The translations under genes and the position numbers were made by a program. DNA of 64,000 bases from Palsa-504 sp963847965 (GTDB taxonomy: Bacteria > Actinomycetota > Actinomycetes > Streptosporangiales > Streptosporangiaceae), in the NCBI GenBank assembly GCA_963847965.1, contig CAWKCG010000003.1, forward strand, positions 1-64,000, read 5' to 3'. Below the pieces are notes generated by a model. That model had not been told where the DNA came from, ran no database searches, and was given only the letters and a program-made list of their open reading frames with translations. The first letter of the stretch is position 1. Every line of letters begins with the position of its first letter. Of this stretch, positions 43,415 to 53,773 are shown in pieces.

Positions 43415-44183
43415 GGCTCATCTCCTCCCGCAGCCGGTCGGTGATCCGGGCCGCCAGTTCGGCGACGGGCGCCGAGTCGATACGGCGCGGCCGGTCAATG
43501 GACACGGCGAACTCGTCGACCACGCGGCCCGGCCGGCTGCTCAGCACCACCACCCGGTCACCGAGGCGCACCGCCTCACGGACGTTGTGCGTGACGAACA
43601 GGATGGTCAGCTGCCGCCCCGCGCGGACGCGGTCGAGCTCGTCGTGCAGCAGATCCCTGGTCATCGCGTCGAGGGCGCCGAATGGTTCGTCCATCAGCAG
43701 GACGTCCGCGTCCTGGGCGAGCGCGCGGGCCAGCGCGACCCGCTGCCGCATACCGCCGGAAAGCTCGTGCGGCCGCTTCCCGCCGAACCCGCTCAGGTGC
43801 ACGGTATCGAGCAGTTCGGCGGCCCGCTGCCGTCGCTCGGCCCGGGCGGTGCCGCGGGCGCGCAGGGCCAGTTCCACGTTGCCAGCCGCCGTGAGCCAGG
43901 GGAACAGCGCGGGCTCCTGGAACATGATCGCCACCCGGCCGGACACCGATACCGTCCCAGAGGTGGACTGGTCCAGCCCGGCGACCAGGGACAGCAACGT
44001 CGATTTACCGCAGCCCGACGCTCCGATCAGGCAGGTGAACTCGCCCGTCGGTACCCCGAGCGTGATCTGGTCGAGGGCGCGGACCGCGGAGCTGCCGCGC
44101 CCGAACACCTTCGACACCGCTGTCAGCTGGACGGACCCTCCCACTACCGAGGCCGCCCGGTCGGTCACCGTCACCGGATTCAC
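43401..44183 (-). CDS. ABC importer ATPase, SsuB/TauB type
   Basis: 260 residues. Walker A GASGCGKSTLLSL, Q loop IMFQEPALFPWLTAAGNVELAL, signature ELSGGMRQRVALARALAQ, Walker B DVLLMDEPFGALDAMTRD, and the LFVTHNVREAVRLGDRV H loop. The length and the PALFPWLT segment are characteristic of the nitrate/sulfonate/taurine family. Only four bases separate it from the upstream binding-protein gene. Confidence 0.92.
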   Translation of the reverse strand: MNPVTVTDRAASVVGGSVQLTAVSKVFGRGSSAVRALDQITLGVPTGEFTCLIGASGCGKSTLLSLVAGLDQSTSGTVSVSGRVAIMFQEPALFPWLTAAGNVELALRARGTARAERRQRAAELLDTVHLSGFGGKRPHELSGGMRQRVALARALAQDADVLLMDEPFGALDAMTRDLLHDELDRVRAGRQLTILFVTHNVREAVRLGDRVVVLSSRPGRVVDEFAVSIDRPRRIDSAPVAELAARITDRLREEMSHGTR

Positions 44184-44187
44184 CTGC

Positions 44188-45228
44188 CTACGAGCTGACC
44201 TGAGGCTGGCCGGCCGCGGTCAGCGCCTGATTGAGCGGGCTGAGGTCGAAGATCCCGCTCAGGTTGACCGCCTTGAGCAAGTCGAGCGAGGTGGCATCGG
44301 CCGCGTCACTGTCCAGCGACGACGCGTCCGGGTCGTCGGTGAAGGTGATCTCGGCGAACGACGCCGCCACGATGCTGGCCTTGAGCGGCTTCCCGGTGTA
44401 GGCGGCCAGTTCCGCGTTGACGTCCGCCTCCGCGGCGGCCGGGTTGGACTTGATGAAGTCGTTCGCCTGGATCTGCGCCTTGACCAGGTCCGCGACGATC
44501 GCCGGGTGGGCGGACAGGAAGGCCTGGGTCACGACCAGCAGCGTGGTGACGCCGGGCTCGCGCAGCAGCACCGTGCCGCCGTCCTTGACCATCTCGACGT
44601 CGTAGGGCGCGGGCTCGGAGGCCCCGGCGATCTGCCCGGACTCGAACTCAAGGACCGCCGCCGAGTTGGGGGTCGTCGGCTTGACGAAGACGTCGCCGCC
44701 GCCGGTCGCCGTGGTGGTCAGGCCGTTCTGCTTCAGCCAGTAGCGCAGCGCGACATCCTGCGTGTTGCCGAGCGAGGGGGTGGCCAGCGTCTTCCCGCGG
44801 AGCTGGCTGACCGAGGTGATCCCCTTCGCGACGACCACCGAGGCGCCCCCGGTCGCCGCGCCGGAGATGATCTTTATGGCGGTCCCGCCGGACTTCTCCC
44901 AGGCGTTGATCGCCGGGTTCGGCCCGACGTACGCGGCGTCAAGCTGGCCAGCCAGCAGCGCGGTCGTCTCCTCGGTCCCGGTGCTGAACGCGGTGGCCCG
45001 CAGCGTCCCGGCGGAGCCGAGCGCCTTGGCGAAGAGTCCCTCCTTCAGCCCGACCAGGGCCGGGGCGTGCGTGACGTTGGTGAGGAAGCCCAGCGTAACC
45101 GTTACCGGCGGCGCGTCCGAGGTCGCGGCGCTGCCGCCTGGACTCGCCGAACTCGACGAGGACGAGGAGCAGGCCGCCAGCAGCAGGACCGCCCCGATCA
45201 TCGCGGCAGGCGTGGCACGTCGCATCAA
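44188..45228 (-). CDS. Solute-binding lipoprotein, SsuA/TauA/NMT1 type
   Basis: 346 residues. Signal peptide with lipobox LAAC (about residue 20) followed by a Ser-rich linker. The periplasmic-binding fold of the SsuA/THI5-like group is shown by TVTLGFLTNVTHAPALVGLKEGLFAKALG, QLDAAYVGPNPAINAWE (residues about 96-112) and GGASVVVAKGITSVSQLRGKTLATPSLGNTQDVALRYWL. First gene of the importer operon. The GPNPA motif is common in aliphatic sulfonate and nitrate receptors; sulfonate is my best guess. Confidence 0.9.
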   Translation of the reverse strand: MMRRATPAAMIGAVLLLAACSSSSSSSASPGGSAATSDAPPVTVTLGFLTNVTHAPALVGLKEGLFAKALGSAGTLRATAFSTGTEETTALLAGQLDAAYVGPNPAINAWEKSGGTAIKIISGAATGGASVVVAKGITSVSQLRGKTLATPSLGNTQDVALRYWLKQNGLTTTATGGGDVFVKPTTPNSAAVLEFESGQIAGASEPAPYDVEMVKDGGTVLLREPGVTTLLVVTQAFLSAHPAIVADLVKAQIQANDFIKSNPAAAEADVNAELAAYTGKPLKASIVAASFAEITFTDDPDASSLDSDAADATSLDLLKAVNLSGIFDLSPLNQALTAAGQPQVSS

Positions 45229-45244
45229 GAAGCTCCTAAGCAGC

Positions 45245-45305
45245 TAATTCCTATCGAATATATAGACTTTAATGACTATACACCAAGCCGACAAAGTAGG
45301 AATTA
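45245..45305. promoter_or_regulatory. Ssu-type operon promoter with distant inverted repeat
   Basis: TAATTCCTA (45245-45253) and its exact inverse TAGGAATTA (45297-45305) are 52 bases apart centre to centre, five helical turns. Between them, read on the reverse strand, are TTGGTG and, 18 bases later, TATATT, a plausible -35/-10 pair for the binding-protein gene. The segment is strikingly AT-rich for this genome. Confidence 0.55.
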
Positions 45306-45371
45306 ACTAAGGTCCTGCTTCACGCGGGGCGGTCGCGCTCGTACGAGCCGGGTCTTAGCGCGGGGCTGGAG

Positions 45372-45749
45372 TCAGTTTCCCTCGTCGCTGGAATCTTGCA
45401 GGGTTACCCCGGCCACCACGGGGAACTTGGCCAGGCACTCCTCCAGTATCGCCACGTCCGCGTCGGACGCGTGGGTGGTCTCGTAGGTCAGTTGCTGGAG
45501 CTCGTCGGGAGAGTTGAGGTTTGACGGCAGCGGCTGCGGTACCACGGCCGGCGGCTTGGCGCAGGCCTTGCGGACGGCCAGCCATTGCGCGGTCGTCGGC
45601 TGCTCACGGAAGGTCACCACGGCCTGCTGCTGCCCGAGCGCGGAGTCGAACTGCGCACAGCCGGCCAGCCCTGCCACCGCGGCCAGCGCCAGCCCTGCGG
45701 CCAGCAGCCGACGGCCTCGGCGTCCGACTACATCCGGTAGTGCGCGCAT
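45372..45749 (-). CDS. Small lipoprotein of unknown function
   Basis: 125 residues. Twin-Arg-like basic start (RRGRRLLAAGLALAAVAGLAGC) with lipobox LAGC at Cys31 predicts an exported, lipid-anchored protein. The mature part has no recognised domain: QQQAVVTFREQPTTAQWLAVRKACAK then ETTHASDADVAILEECLAKFP, a small two-Cys module (Cys62 and Cys103 or close), ending in a compact acidic tail. It is divergent from the GH15 gene (starts 65 bases apart). Confidence 0.75.
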   Translation of the reverse strand: MRALPDVVGRRGRRLLAAGLALAAVAGLAGCAQFDSALGQQQAVVTFREQPTTAQWLAVRKACAKPPAVVPQPLPSNLNSPDELQQLTYETTHASDADVAILEECLAKFPVVAGVTLQDSSDEGN

Positions 45750-45814
45750 GGTGCCAGCCTACGGCCGCCGGCGGCTAGTACGGTATCGGCAGGGATTCCC
45801 GCGCAGGAGGCAAC

Positions 45815-47680
45815 GTGGCAGGGCGGATCGAGGACTACGCCATCGTCGGTGACATGCAGTCGACCGCGTTGATCTGCACGGACGGCTCGGTGGACTGGCT
45901 GTGCCTGCCGCGCTTCGACTCAGAGGCGTGCTTCGCCGCGCTGCTCGGCACTCAGGATCACGGCCACTGGCGGATCGCGCCCGCGGATAATGCCCAGAAA
46001 CCCGCGGGTCCTGGCGCCGCCGCGGCCAGCAGGCGGTACGCCGGTGACACGCTGATCATGGAGACCCAGTGGGAGACCGCGGACGGGGTCGTCCGCGTGA
46101 CCGACTTCATGCCGCCGCGCGGGGACCGCGAGCCGCCGACCCTGATCCGCATCGTGGCGGGCGTGAGCGGGAGCGTCGATATGGCCATGACGCTGACGCT
46201 GCGCTTCGGCTACGGCTCCATCGTGCCCTGGGTCACCAGAAGCGGGAGCGGCGGCATCAGGGCCACCGCGGGTCCGGACTCGATCTGGCTGCGCAGCCCG
46301 GTGAGCCTGACCGCGCGGGACATGGCGCACACGGCCACGTTCCGGGTCGCCGCGGGCGAGGTCGTTCCCTTCGTGCTGAGCTACATGCCCTCGTACCACG
46401 GGGAGCCGCCGCGCGTGGATGCCGTGCAGGCGCTGTCGGAGACCAGGAAGTTCTGGGATGACTGGGTGTCGCGCTGCACCTACCAGGGGACCTACCGCGA
46501 TGCGGTCGTCCGGTCGCTGATCACCCTGAAGGCGCTCACCTACCAGCCCACCGGCGGCATCGTCGCCGCGGCCACTACCTCGCTCCCTGAGGACATCGGC
46601 GGAGAGCGCAACTGGGATTACCGGTACTGCTGGCTGCGCGACGCCACCATCACCCTCGAGGCGCTGCTGCGCACCGGGTATACCGACGAGGCTAAGGCCT
46701 GGCGGCTGTGGCTGGGCCGGGCGATCGCCGGGGAACCCGAGGACATCCAGATCATGTACGGCGTGGCCGGCGAGCGCAGGCTGGCCGAGTGGGAGGCGGA
46801 CTGGCTGCCCGGTTACGAGGGATCGGCGCCGGTCCGTATCGGCAACGCGGCGGCAGGCCAGCTTCAGCTCGACGTGTACGGCGAGGTCATCGACGCGCTG
46901 CAGCTCTGCTGCAAATCGGGGCTGCACGACGACAGGCACACCTGGTCGCTGCAGCGCTCGCTGGTGCGATTCCTCGAAGACCACTGGGCGGAGCCTGACG
47001 AGGGGCTGTGGGAGGTGCGCGGGCCGCGGCGCCACTTCGTGCATTCCAAGGTAATGGCCTGGGTCGCCTTCGACCGCGCAGCGGACTACGCGGACGACGC
47101 CGGCGAGGCGGACCTGGCCGCCAGGTGGCGGGGCATCAGCGAACAGATCAGGCAGGAAGTGTGCGAGAAGGGCTATAACGCCGCGCGCGGGGCGTTCGTC
47201 CAGTATTACGGCGCTGCGGAGCTTGACGCCTCGGTCCTGCTGATCTCCGACGTGGGTTTCCTGCCCGCCGATGACCCCCGGATGGTGTCCACCATGCGGG
47301 TGCTGCAGCGGGACCTGATGAAGGACGGCTTCCTGCGCAGGTATGAACTGCCTGCCGACGGCACGTCGGCGGTCGACGGCCTGGCCGGATCGGAGGGCGC
47401 GTTCCTGGCCTGCAGTTTCTGGCTGGCCAACGCGCTGGAGCTGAGCGGGCACCGGCAGGAGGCGGTCGAGCTGTTCGAGCGGCTGCTCGCCTTGCGCAAC
47501 GACGTCGGCCTGCTGAGCGAGGAGTACGATCCCCGTTACGGCAGGCTCGTCGGCAACATGCCGCAGGCGTTCAGCCATGTCCCGCTCGTGCAGACGGCCC
47601 TCAACCTGAGCAGCCATGCCGAGGAGCACCAGCGCGGAACGGGGACACACCGCGATGAGCGGCGGAGCATGCCGGGCTGA
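45815..47680 (+). CDS. GH15-family glycosidase (glucoamylase/trehalase-like)
   Basis: 621 residues, GTG start after AGGAGG. N-terminal beta-sandwich domain (IEDYAIVGDMQSTALICTDGSVDWLCLPRFDSEACFAALL, the diagnostic opening), linker, then an (alpha/alpha)6 catalytic domain with GGERNWDYRYCWLRDATITLEALL (about residues 263-286) containing the proposed acid residue region, and LSEEYDPRYGRLVGNMPQAFSHVPLVQTAL near the end with the second catalytic Glu. Actinobacterial members include trehalases, such as the mycobacterial enzyme, as well as dextran- or starch-active ones. Cytoplasmic, as no signal peptide is seen. Confidence 0.92.
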   Translation: MAGRIEDYAIVGDMQSTALICTDGSVDWLCLPRFDSEACFAALLGTQDHGHWRIAPADNAQKPAGPGAAAASRRYAGDTLIMETQWETADGVVRVTDFMPPRGDREPPTLIRIVAGVSGSVDMAMTLTLRFGYGSIVPWVTRSGSGGIRATAGPDSIWLRSPVSLTARDMAHTATFRVAAGEVVPFVLSYMPSYHGEPPRVDAVQALSETRKFWDDWVSRCTYQGTYRDAVVRSLITLKALTYQPTGGIVAAATTSLPEDIGGERNWDYRYCWLRDATITLEALLRTGYTDEAKAWRLWLGRAIAGEPEDIQIMYGVAGERRLAEWEADWLPGYEGSAPVRIGNAAAGQLQLDVYGEVIDALQLCCKSGLHDDRHTWSLQRSLVRFLEDHWAEPDEGLWEVRGPRRHFVHSKVMAWVAFDRAADYADDAGEADLAARWRGISEQIRQEVCEKGYNAARGAFVQYYGAAELDASVLLISDVGFLPADDPRMVSTMRVLQRDLMKDGFLRRYELPADGTSAVDGLAGSEGAFLACSFWLANALELSGHRQEAVELFERLLALRNDVGLLSEEYDPRYGRLVGNMPQAFSHVPLVQTALNLSSHAEEHQRGTGTHRDERRSMPG

Positions 47681-47728
47681 CCTCCCAGGACCGCCAGTCG
47701 TGAACACGTTCTACCCGGCCGGGCCGCG

Positions 47729-48661
47729 ATGACTGGTGCCCGCCACATACTGATCGTCAACTCCCGAAGCGTGCACCAGCCGCTGTTCGTCATCGGCGCG
47801 CCGCACTCGGGGGCGGGCCTCATCGGCCGCGCGCTGAAGGCGTCCGCTGGCCTGCACGTCACGATCGGGCGGCCGAGCGTGCTGCGCGTCGTCTACGCCT
47901 TCGCCAGGCGCCCGTCCATGCACCAGGGCCGGGCGCTGGCCGCCGCCGCGGTCATCAGGGACGCCCTCGCCCAGGGCTGGCAGGTCACCCCGCACAGCTG
48001 CCTCGATTGCACGCGCGAGTGCCGCGCCGCCGCCGGCCTGCCCGCCGACGCCGTGGGCCCGTGCGTGGAACTGCGGGGACTTGAGCGGTTCGGGGATGCG
48101 AGCCCTGACCTGATCTACTGCGCGGAAGCACTCACCGACGCGTTCCCTGACGCGCGGATCGTCCAGCTGGTCAGGGACGGCCGGGACGCGGTGGCCGGGA
48201 TGCTCGCCGATCCGGTGGTCATGTCCTGGTACAGGCCGAGCTTCGTGAACGTGGACACCGAGTTCCCCAACCCGTTCTTCGGCATCGAATCCGTCGAAGA
48301 CCGCGAGCTCTGGCCCAAGCTGACGCCTGCGGGCCGGTGCGCGCTGCGGTGGCGCTGGTCCGTGCGCCTGGCGGCGCGGCTGCACCACAGCCTGCCTGCT
48401 GGCCAGCTCAAGACGATCAGGTACGAGGACCTGATGAACAGGCCGGACGACGCCGTCGATGAGCTCTCCCGCTTCGCGGGGACCGCCGTGCCGAAGGCCG
48501 AGATCCGCAACGAGGCACGCGCGAGCAGGCACCGCGCCCGCTCCCATCCGGCCCCGGGGAGCCGGGGAACGCTCAGCGCCAGGCAGACCGCCGAGATCGA
48601 GAAGATCGCCGGCGAGGAACTCCGCCGCCTGGGCTACGCCCTCGAACGCCAGCCCTCATGA
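47729..48661 (+). CDS. Sulfotransferase-family protein
   Basis: 310 residues. The 5'-PSB loop binding the 3'-phosphoadenylyl sulfate donor is FVIGAPHSGAGLIGRAL (about residues 19-35); the 3'-PB region is RIVQLVRDGRDAVAGMLADP (about residues 147-166), and TIRYEDLMNRPDDAVDELSRF is typical of the C-terminal half. It transfers sulfate from PAPS to an unknown acceptor. It follows the GH15 gene by 48 bases and may be co-transcribed, though no functional link is obvious. Confidence 0.85.
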   Translation: MTGARHILIVNSRSVHQPLFVIGAPHSGAGLIGRALKASAGLHVTIGRPSVLRVVYAFARRPSMHQGRALAAAAVIRDALAQGWQVTPHSCLDCTRECRAAAGLPADAVGPCVELRGLERFGDASPDLIYCAEALTDAFPDARIVQLVRDGRDAVAGMLADPVVMSWYRPSFVNVDTEFPNPFFGIESVEDRELWPKLTPAGRCALRWRWSVRLAARLHHSLPAGQLKTIRYEDLMNRPDDAVDELSRFAGTAVPKAEIRNEARASRHRARSHPAPGSRGTLSARQTAEIEKIAGEELRRLGYALERQPS

Positions 48662-48751
48662 CACGGCGCCGCGGCCGCCTGGCCGACGGTCTAGGTCTGG
48701 GCTGCGGCGTTCAGAGGAGAGGAAGCGCCGCGCCTGGCCGCAATGCTGGGC

Positions 48752-50683
48752 TCAGGCCGCCTGGCCGGCGAACTGGGTGTGGTACAGGTCCGCGTACAGG
48801 CCGCCGGCGTCGAGAAGCGCGGCGTGCGTGCCGCGCTCGACGATCCGGCCCTCGTCGACGACCAGGATCTGGTCGGCCTCCCTGATCGTGGACAGCCGGT
48901 GCGCGATCACCAGCGAGGTCCGGCCCGCCAGCGCCGTCTTCAGCGCCCGCTGCACGGCCACCTCCGACTCGGAATCGAGGTGGGCGGTCGCCTCGTCGAG
49001 CACCACGACGGTCGGGGCCTTCAGCAGCAGCCTGGCCAGGGCCACGCGCTGCTTCTCGCCGCCGGACAGCCGGTAGCCGCGGTCCCCCACCACGGTGTCC
49101 AGGCCGTCGGGCAGGCTGGCGATCAGGTCCCAGATCTGGGCGGCCTCGCACGCCTCGATGAGCTCGAGTTCGGTGGCCGAAGGCTTCGCGTAGAGCAGGT
49201 TGGCCCGGATCGTATCGTGGAACAGGTGCGAGTCCTGGGTGACTACGCCGACCACCTCGTGCAGCGACTCCAGCGTGACGTCCCTGATGTCATGCCCGCC
49301 GATCCGCACGGCCCCGTCGTTCGGGTCGTACAGCCGCGCGGCCAGGGCGGTGATCGTCGTCTTGCCCGCGCCCGAGGGACCGACCAGCGCGGTGAGCTGG
49401 CCGGACGGCGCGCGGAAGCTCACGTCGTGCAGCACCCCGGCGCCCGACCCCGCGCGCTCGGGCTGGGGCAGCGCGATCGACTCCAGCGACGCCAGCGACA
49501 CCTCGGACGCCGTCGGGTACCGGAACGACACGTGGTCGAACTCGATGTCCGGGGCGAGCTCGTCCTCTAGGTCCCCAGGGCCCTCGGCGGGCACCTTGGC
49601 CGGCAGGACCACTGCACCAGGGCGGTCGGCGACCAGCGGCTTCAGGTCAAGTACCTCGAATACCCGGTCGAAGCTGACCAGGGCGGTCATCACGCTGATC
49701 TGCACGTTAGACAGCGACGTGATCGGGCCGTAGACCCGGCTGAGCAGCGTAGTGAGGGCGACGAGCGTGCCGATCTGGAAGGCGCCCGAGACGACCAGGC
49801 TACCGCCGAGGCCGTAGACCAGGGCCGTCACCAGCGAGGTGAACATGGTGAGCGTGATAAAGAACACCTGGCCGTACATCGACTGGACGATGCCGATGTC
49901 GCGGACCCGGGCGGCCCGGCCGGAGAACACCGTGGATTCGTCGCGCGGGCGGCCGAACAGCTTGACGAGCATCGCGCCCGCCACGTTGAAGCGCTCGGTC
50001 ATGGTCGAGCCCATCTCGGCGTTGAGCATCATCGACTCGCGGGTGAGACGCTGCAGCCTGCGGCCGACCAGCCTGGCCGGCAGGATGAACAGCGGGATCA
50101 TGAGCACGGCGATGAGGCTGACCAGCCAGGACAGGTAGAACAAGGTAATCAGGATGACGATCAGGCTCAGCACGTTGGAGATCACGCCGGACAGGGTGGA
50201 GGTGATGGCCTGCTGCGCGCCGACGACGTCCCCGTCGAGCCTGCTGACCAGCGATCCCGTCTGCGCCCGCGTGAAGAATGCGATCGGCTGCCGCTGCACG
50301 TGGTCGAACACCTGGGTGCGCAGATCGTAGATCAGGCCCTCGCCGATCCGGGCGGAGAAGAAGCGGATCACGAAGCCGAGCCCCGCGTCGAAGATCGCGA
50401 CCGCCGCGACCGCGACCGCGATCACGATGACGACCCGGTCGTTGCGGGCCAGGATTCCGCGGTCGATGATCTCCCGCAGCAGCAGCGGGTTGACGACGGT
50501 GATCACCGCGTCGACCGCGGTGACGAGGAGGAATAGGACCAGGGTTATCCGGTAGGGCCGGGCGTAGGTAGCGATGCGGCGGACCGTGCCTGGCTTGAGC
50601 TTCTGCTTGGTGACGCTGGGGTCCATCCGGAAACCCCGCATCATCGGCATGGGACCACCCGGCCCGCGACCGTACATGACCAA
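48752..50683 (-). CDS. ABC exporter (TMD-NBD), MsbA/multidrug type
   Basis: 643 residues. Cytoplasmic N terminus, six-helix membrane domain (about residues 45-340; RPYRITLVLFLLVTAVDAVITVV is TM1), then NBD with Walker A GPSGAGKTT, signature LSGGEKQRVALARLLL and Walker B VVVLDEATAHLD. Between them, residues about 350-430 contain an insertion (PERAGSGAGVLHDVSFRAP preceded by an acidic stretch) longer than in most homologues. A homodimeric exporter of lipids or drugs is likely. ATG 50683 or ATG 50677 may be the start. Confidence 0.9.
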   Translation of the reverse strand: MVMYGRGPGGPMPMMRGFRMDPSVTKQKLKPGTVRRIATYARPYRITLVLFLLVTAVDAVITVVNPLLLREIIDRGILARNDRVVIVIAVAVAAVAIFDAGLGFVIRFFSARIGEGLIYDLRTQVFDHVQRQPIAFFTRAQTGSLVSRLDGDVVGAQQAITSTLSGVISNVLSLIVILITLFYLSWLVSLIAVLMIPLFILPARLVGRRLQRLTRESMMLNAEMGSTMTERFNVAGAMLVKLFGRPRDESTVFSGRAARVRDIGIVQSMYGQVFFITLTMFTSLVTALVYGLGGSLVVSGAFQIGTLVALTTLLSRVYGPITSLSNVQISVMTALVSFDRVFEVLDLKPLVADRPGAVVLPAKVPAEGPGDLEDELAPDIEFDHVSFRYPTASEVSLASLESIALPQPERAGSGAGVLHDVSFRAPSGQLTALVGPSGAGKTTITALAARLYDPNDGAVRIGGHDIRDVTLESLHEVVGVVTQDSHLFHDTIRANLLYAKPSATELELIEACEAAQIWDLIASLPDGLDTVVGDRGYRLSGGEKQRVALARLLLKAPTVVVLDEATAHLDSESEVAVQRALKTALAGRTSLVIAHRLSTIREADQILVVDEGRIVERGTHAALLDAGGLYADLYHTQFAGQAA

Positions 50684-50839
50684 GGAAACCCCCCGTGGGT
50701 CGCAATTCGTTCCCGCACCGGCGGGAAAGTTATCAGCTAGTAGCGAACTCCCAGGCGGCTGTCCGGGCGGGGTCCCTGCGGCATGGAATGTGTGTTCCTG
50801 GCTTCCGTGCGCCGGGCCGGCACCGCCTGGGCGTGGTGT

Positions 50840-51064
50840 TTAGCGCTTTACCTTTGCCTTGCCATTGCGGGTGGCGCCTCCACGCCCGCGCAACGTCACT
50901 CCGGTCTCGGTCAGGATCCGGTGGACGAAGCCGTAGGACCTTCCTGTCGAGGCCGCCAGTGAACGGATGCTCTCCCCGGAGTCATACCTCTTACCGAGGA
51001 GCGTGGCCAACTTGCTTCGATCCACGCCGGTCACCCGCGTTCCTTTCTTGAGGGTCTCGGCCAC
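50840..51064 (-). CDS. Small helix-turn-helix protein
   Basis: 74 residues from GTG 51064 with AGGAGG nine bases upstream. The HTH is SIRSLAASTGRSYGFVHRILTETG (about residues 32-55), with a basic C-terminal tail (RGRGGATRNGKAKVKR). This is a conserved actinobacterial one-domain DNA-binding protein of unknown regulon. It lies downstream of the ABC-F gene on the same strand, with 167 bases between. Confidence 0.85.
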   Translation of the reverse strand: MAETLKKGTRVTGVDRSKLATLLGKRYDSGESIRSLAASTGRSYGFVHRILTETGVTLRGRGGATRNGKAKVKR

Positions 51065-51163
51065 ATGTACCTCCTGTTAGCTCACGTCACCATTGAGTTA
51101 CACATCCCTCCCCCGCAATGATCATGCATGGCCGCTGGATTGACCACCCACATGGCGGCAAAT

Positions 51164-51185
51164 GATCACGTATCTTTACGTGGTC
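51164..51185 (-). terminator. Possible hairpin after the ABC-F gene
   Basis: GATCACGTA (51164-51172) and TACGTGGTC (51177-51185) form a nine-position stem with one mismatch/wobble and a TCTT loop, 47 bases beyond the ABC-F stop. No U tract. It could terminate the ABC-F transcript or be an operator for the HTH gene. Confidence 0.35.
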
Positions 51186-51231
51186 ACCGCGAAGTGGCCC
51201 TTTGCCGGAGCAGTGCGGGGCGCGCGAGCAC

Positions 51232-52830
<1,599 letters not shown>

Positions 52831-52832
52831 GA

Positions 52833-52916
52833 TCAGCTGCTCCTGGATGACGGACGGAAAACGGACAGACTTCTCCCCTGGAAGGTGTCCTCAGTCCGTG
52901 ATCGGCAGCACGGCAT
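52833..52916 (-). CDS. Possible leader ORF of the ABC-F gene
   Basis: 27-codon ORF starting ATG 52916, one base from the acVLRF1 stop (TAGATG), reading MPCCRSRTEDTFQGRSLSVF and ending TGA two bases before the ABC-F ATG. On the transcribed strand ACGGAC (52899-52894) can pair with GTCCGT (52866-52861), followed directly by TTTTCC, a weak attenuator-like hairpin inside the ORF. Many resistance ABC-F genes are controlled by leader peptides, but coding capacity here is not otherwise supported. Confidence 0.4.
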   Translation of the reverse strand: MPCCRSRTEDTFQGRSLSVFRPSSRSS

Positions 52917-53684
52917 CTAGTTTACCTGCCCGGCGCGGACAGGGCTATCGAGTTCCGGCTCGGTCAGGCGGATGCGGATGGCCAGGTAGGCGGATGGAAT
53001 GTCCCTGAGGATCGCCGCGCTCGGGTCGGGAACGGTCAGGAAGCGGTCAGTGGCCCGGGCCAGGTACGGCGCCAGCCGCGCGTCGTCGCGCAGCCCCGCG
53101 AAAGACCGCTTGTCCCCCCCGAGCACCACCGCGTCCAGGCCGGCCGCACCGTACGGGGCGAAGATCCCGGCCGCGGCGGCCGCGGCGGCCCCTAGCGCCG
53201 CCGCGGCCTGGTTCTCCCTGCGCCTGGCGAACCGGTGCTGGGACCAGCCGCCCGCCGCGCTCCGCCCGTGGACCAGCCTGCGGCCGGTCTTCGAGCTCGC
53301 CAGGCGGGGCGGCGAGCCGCAAAAGACGCCGACCGCGTAGCCGCCCAGGCGGACCAGCAGGACGCCGACGGTGCGGTCGGCCACCGCGTGCACCACGATC
53401 GCCTCGGCCACTTCCCGCGCATCGGGCCCGGTCGCGCCCTGCTCGCCGGGCTCCGCGCCGAGAGGCGGGAGGGGCAGGTCGGTGCGGAGGGGCGGGAACG
53501 GTACGTGGCATTCGGCCACGGCCCCGTCCGCGGCCGTGAAGGTCAGTACCGCGGCGCCGTCACGCTGCGGGGGGTACTGCGGTTCGGCGCCGCCGTGGCG
53601 CTGCGCGAACGAGACGATCCAGGACACAAGGCGCTCCGGCGGAACTTCCACCCAGCGACCGCCTCCGGCGGCAGGATTCTTCAT
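52917..53684 (-). CDS. acVLRF1-family peptidyl-tRNA hydrolase (Vms1-like release factor)
   Basis: 255 residues. The actinobacterial Vms1/ANKZF1-like release-factor core is visible: SSKTGRRLVHGRSAAGGWSQHRFARRR (from about residue 130), where GGWSQ corresponds to the catalytic GxQ-type loop of this group. Such proteins cleave peptidyl-tRNA on large ribosomal subunits to free stalled chains. The N-terminal part (WVEVPPERLVSWIVSFAQRHGG) and the Ala-rich helix NQAAAALGAAAAAAAGIF are as in the family. It shares strand and near-overlap with an ABC-F ATPase, so the two may form a ribosome-rescue operon. Confidence 0.85.
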   Translation of the reverse strand: MKNPAAGGGRWVEVPPERLVSWIVSFAQRHGGAEPQYPPQRDGAAVLTFTAADGAVAECHVPFPPLRTDLPLPPLGAEPGEQGATGPDAREVAEAIVVHAVADRTVGVLLVRLGGYAVGVFCGSPPRLASSKTGRRLVHGRSAAGGWSQHRFARRRENQAAAALGAAAAAAAGIFAPYGAAGLDAVVLGGDKRSFAGLRDDARLAPYLARATDRFLTVPDPSAAILRDIPSAYLAIRIRLTEPELDSPVRAGQVN

Positions 53685-53773
53685 TACGCATCGCCTTCAT
53701 ACACTTACTATCCGTAGTATTGGTTGCCCCGCCCCACCCTCATCCGAACCCCCATGCAGGACAGGACACGTCA

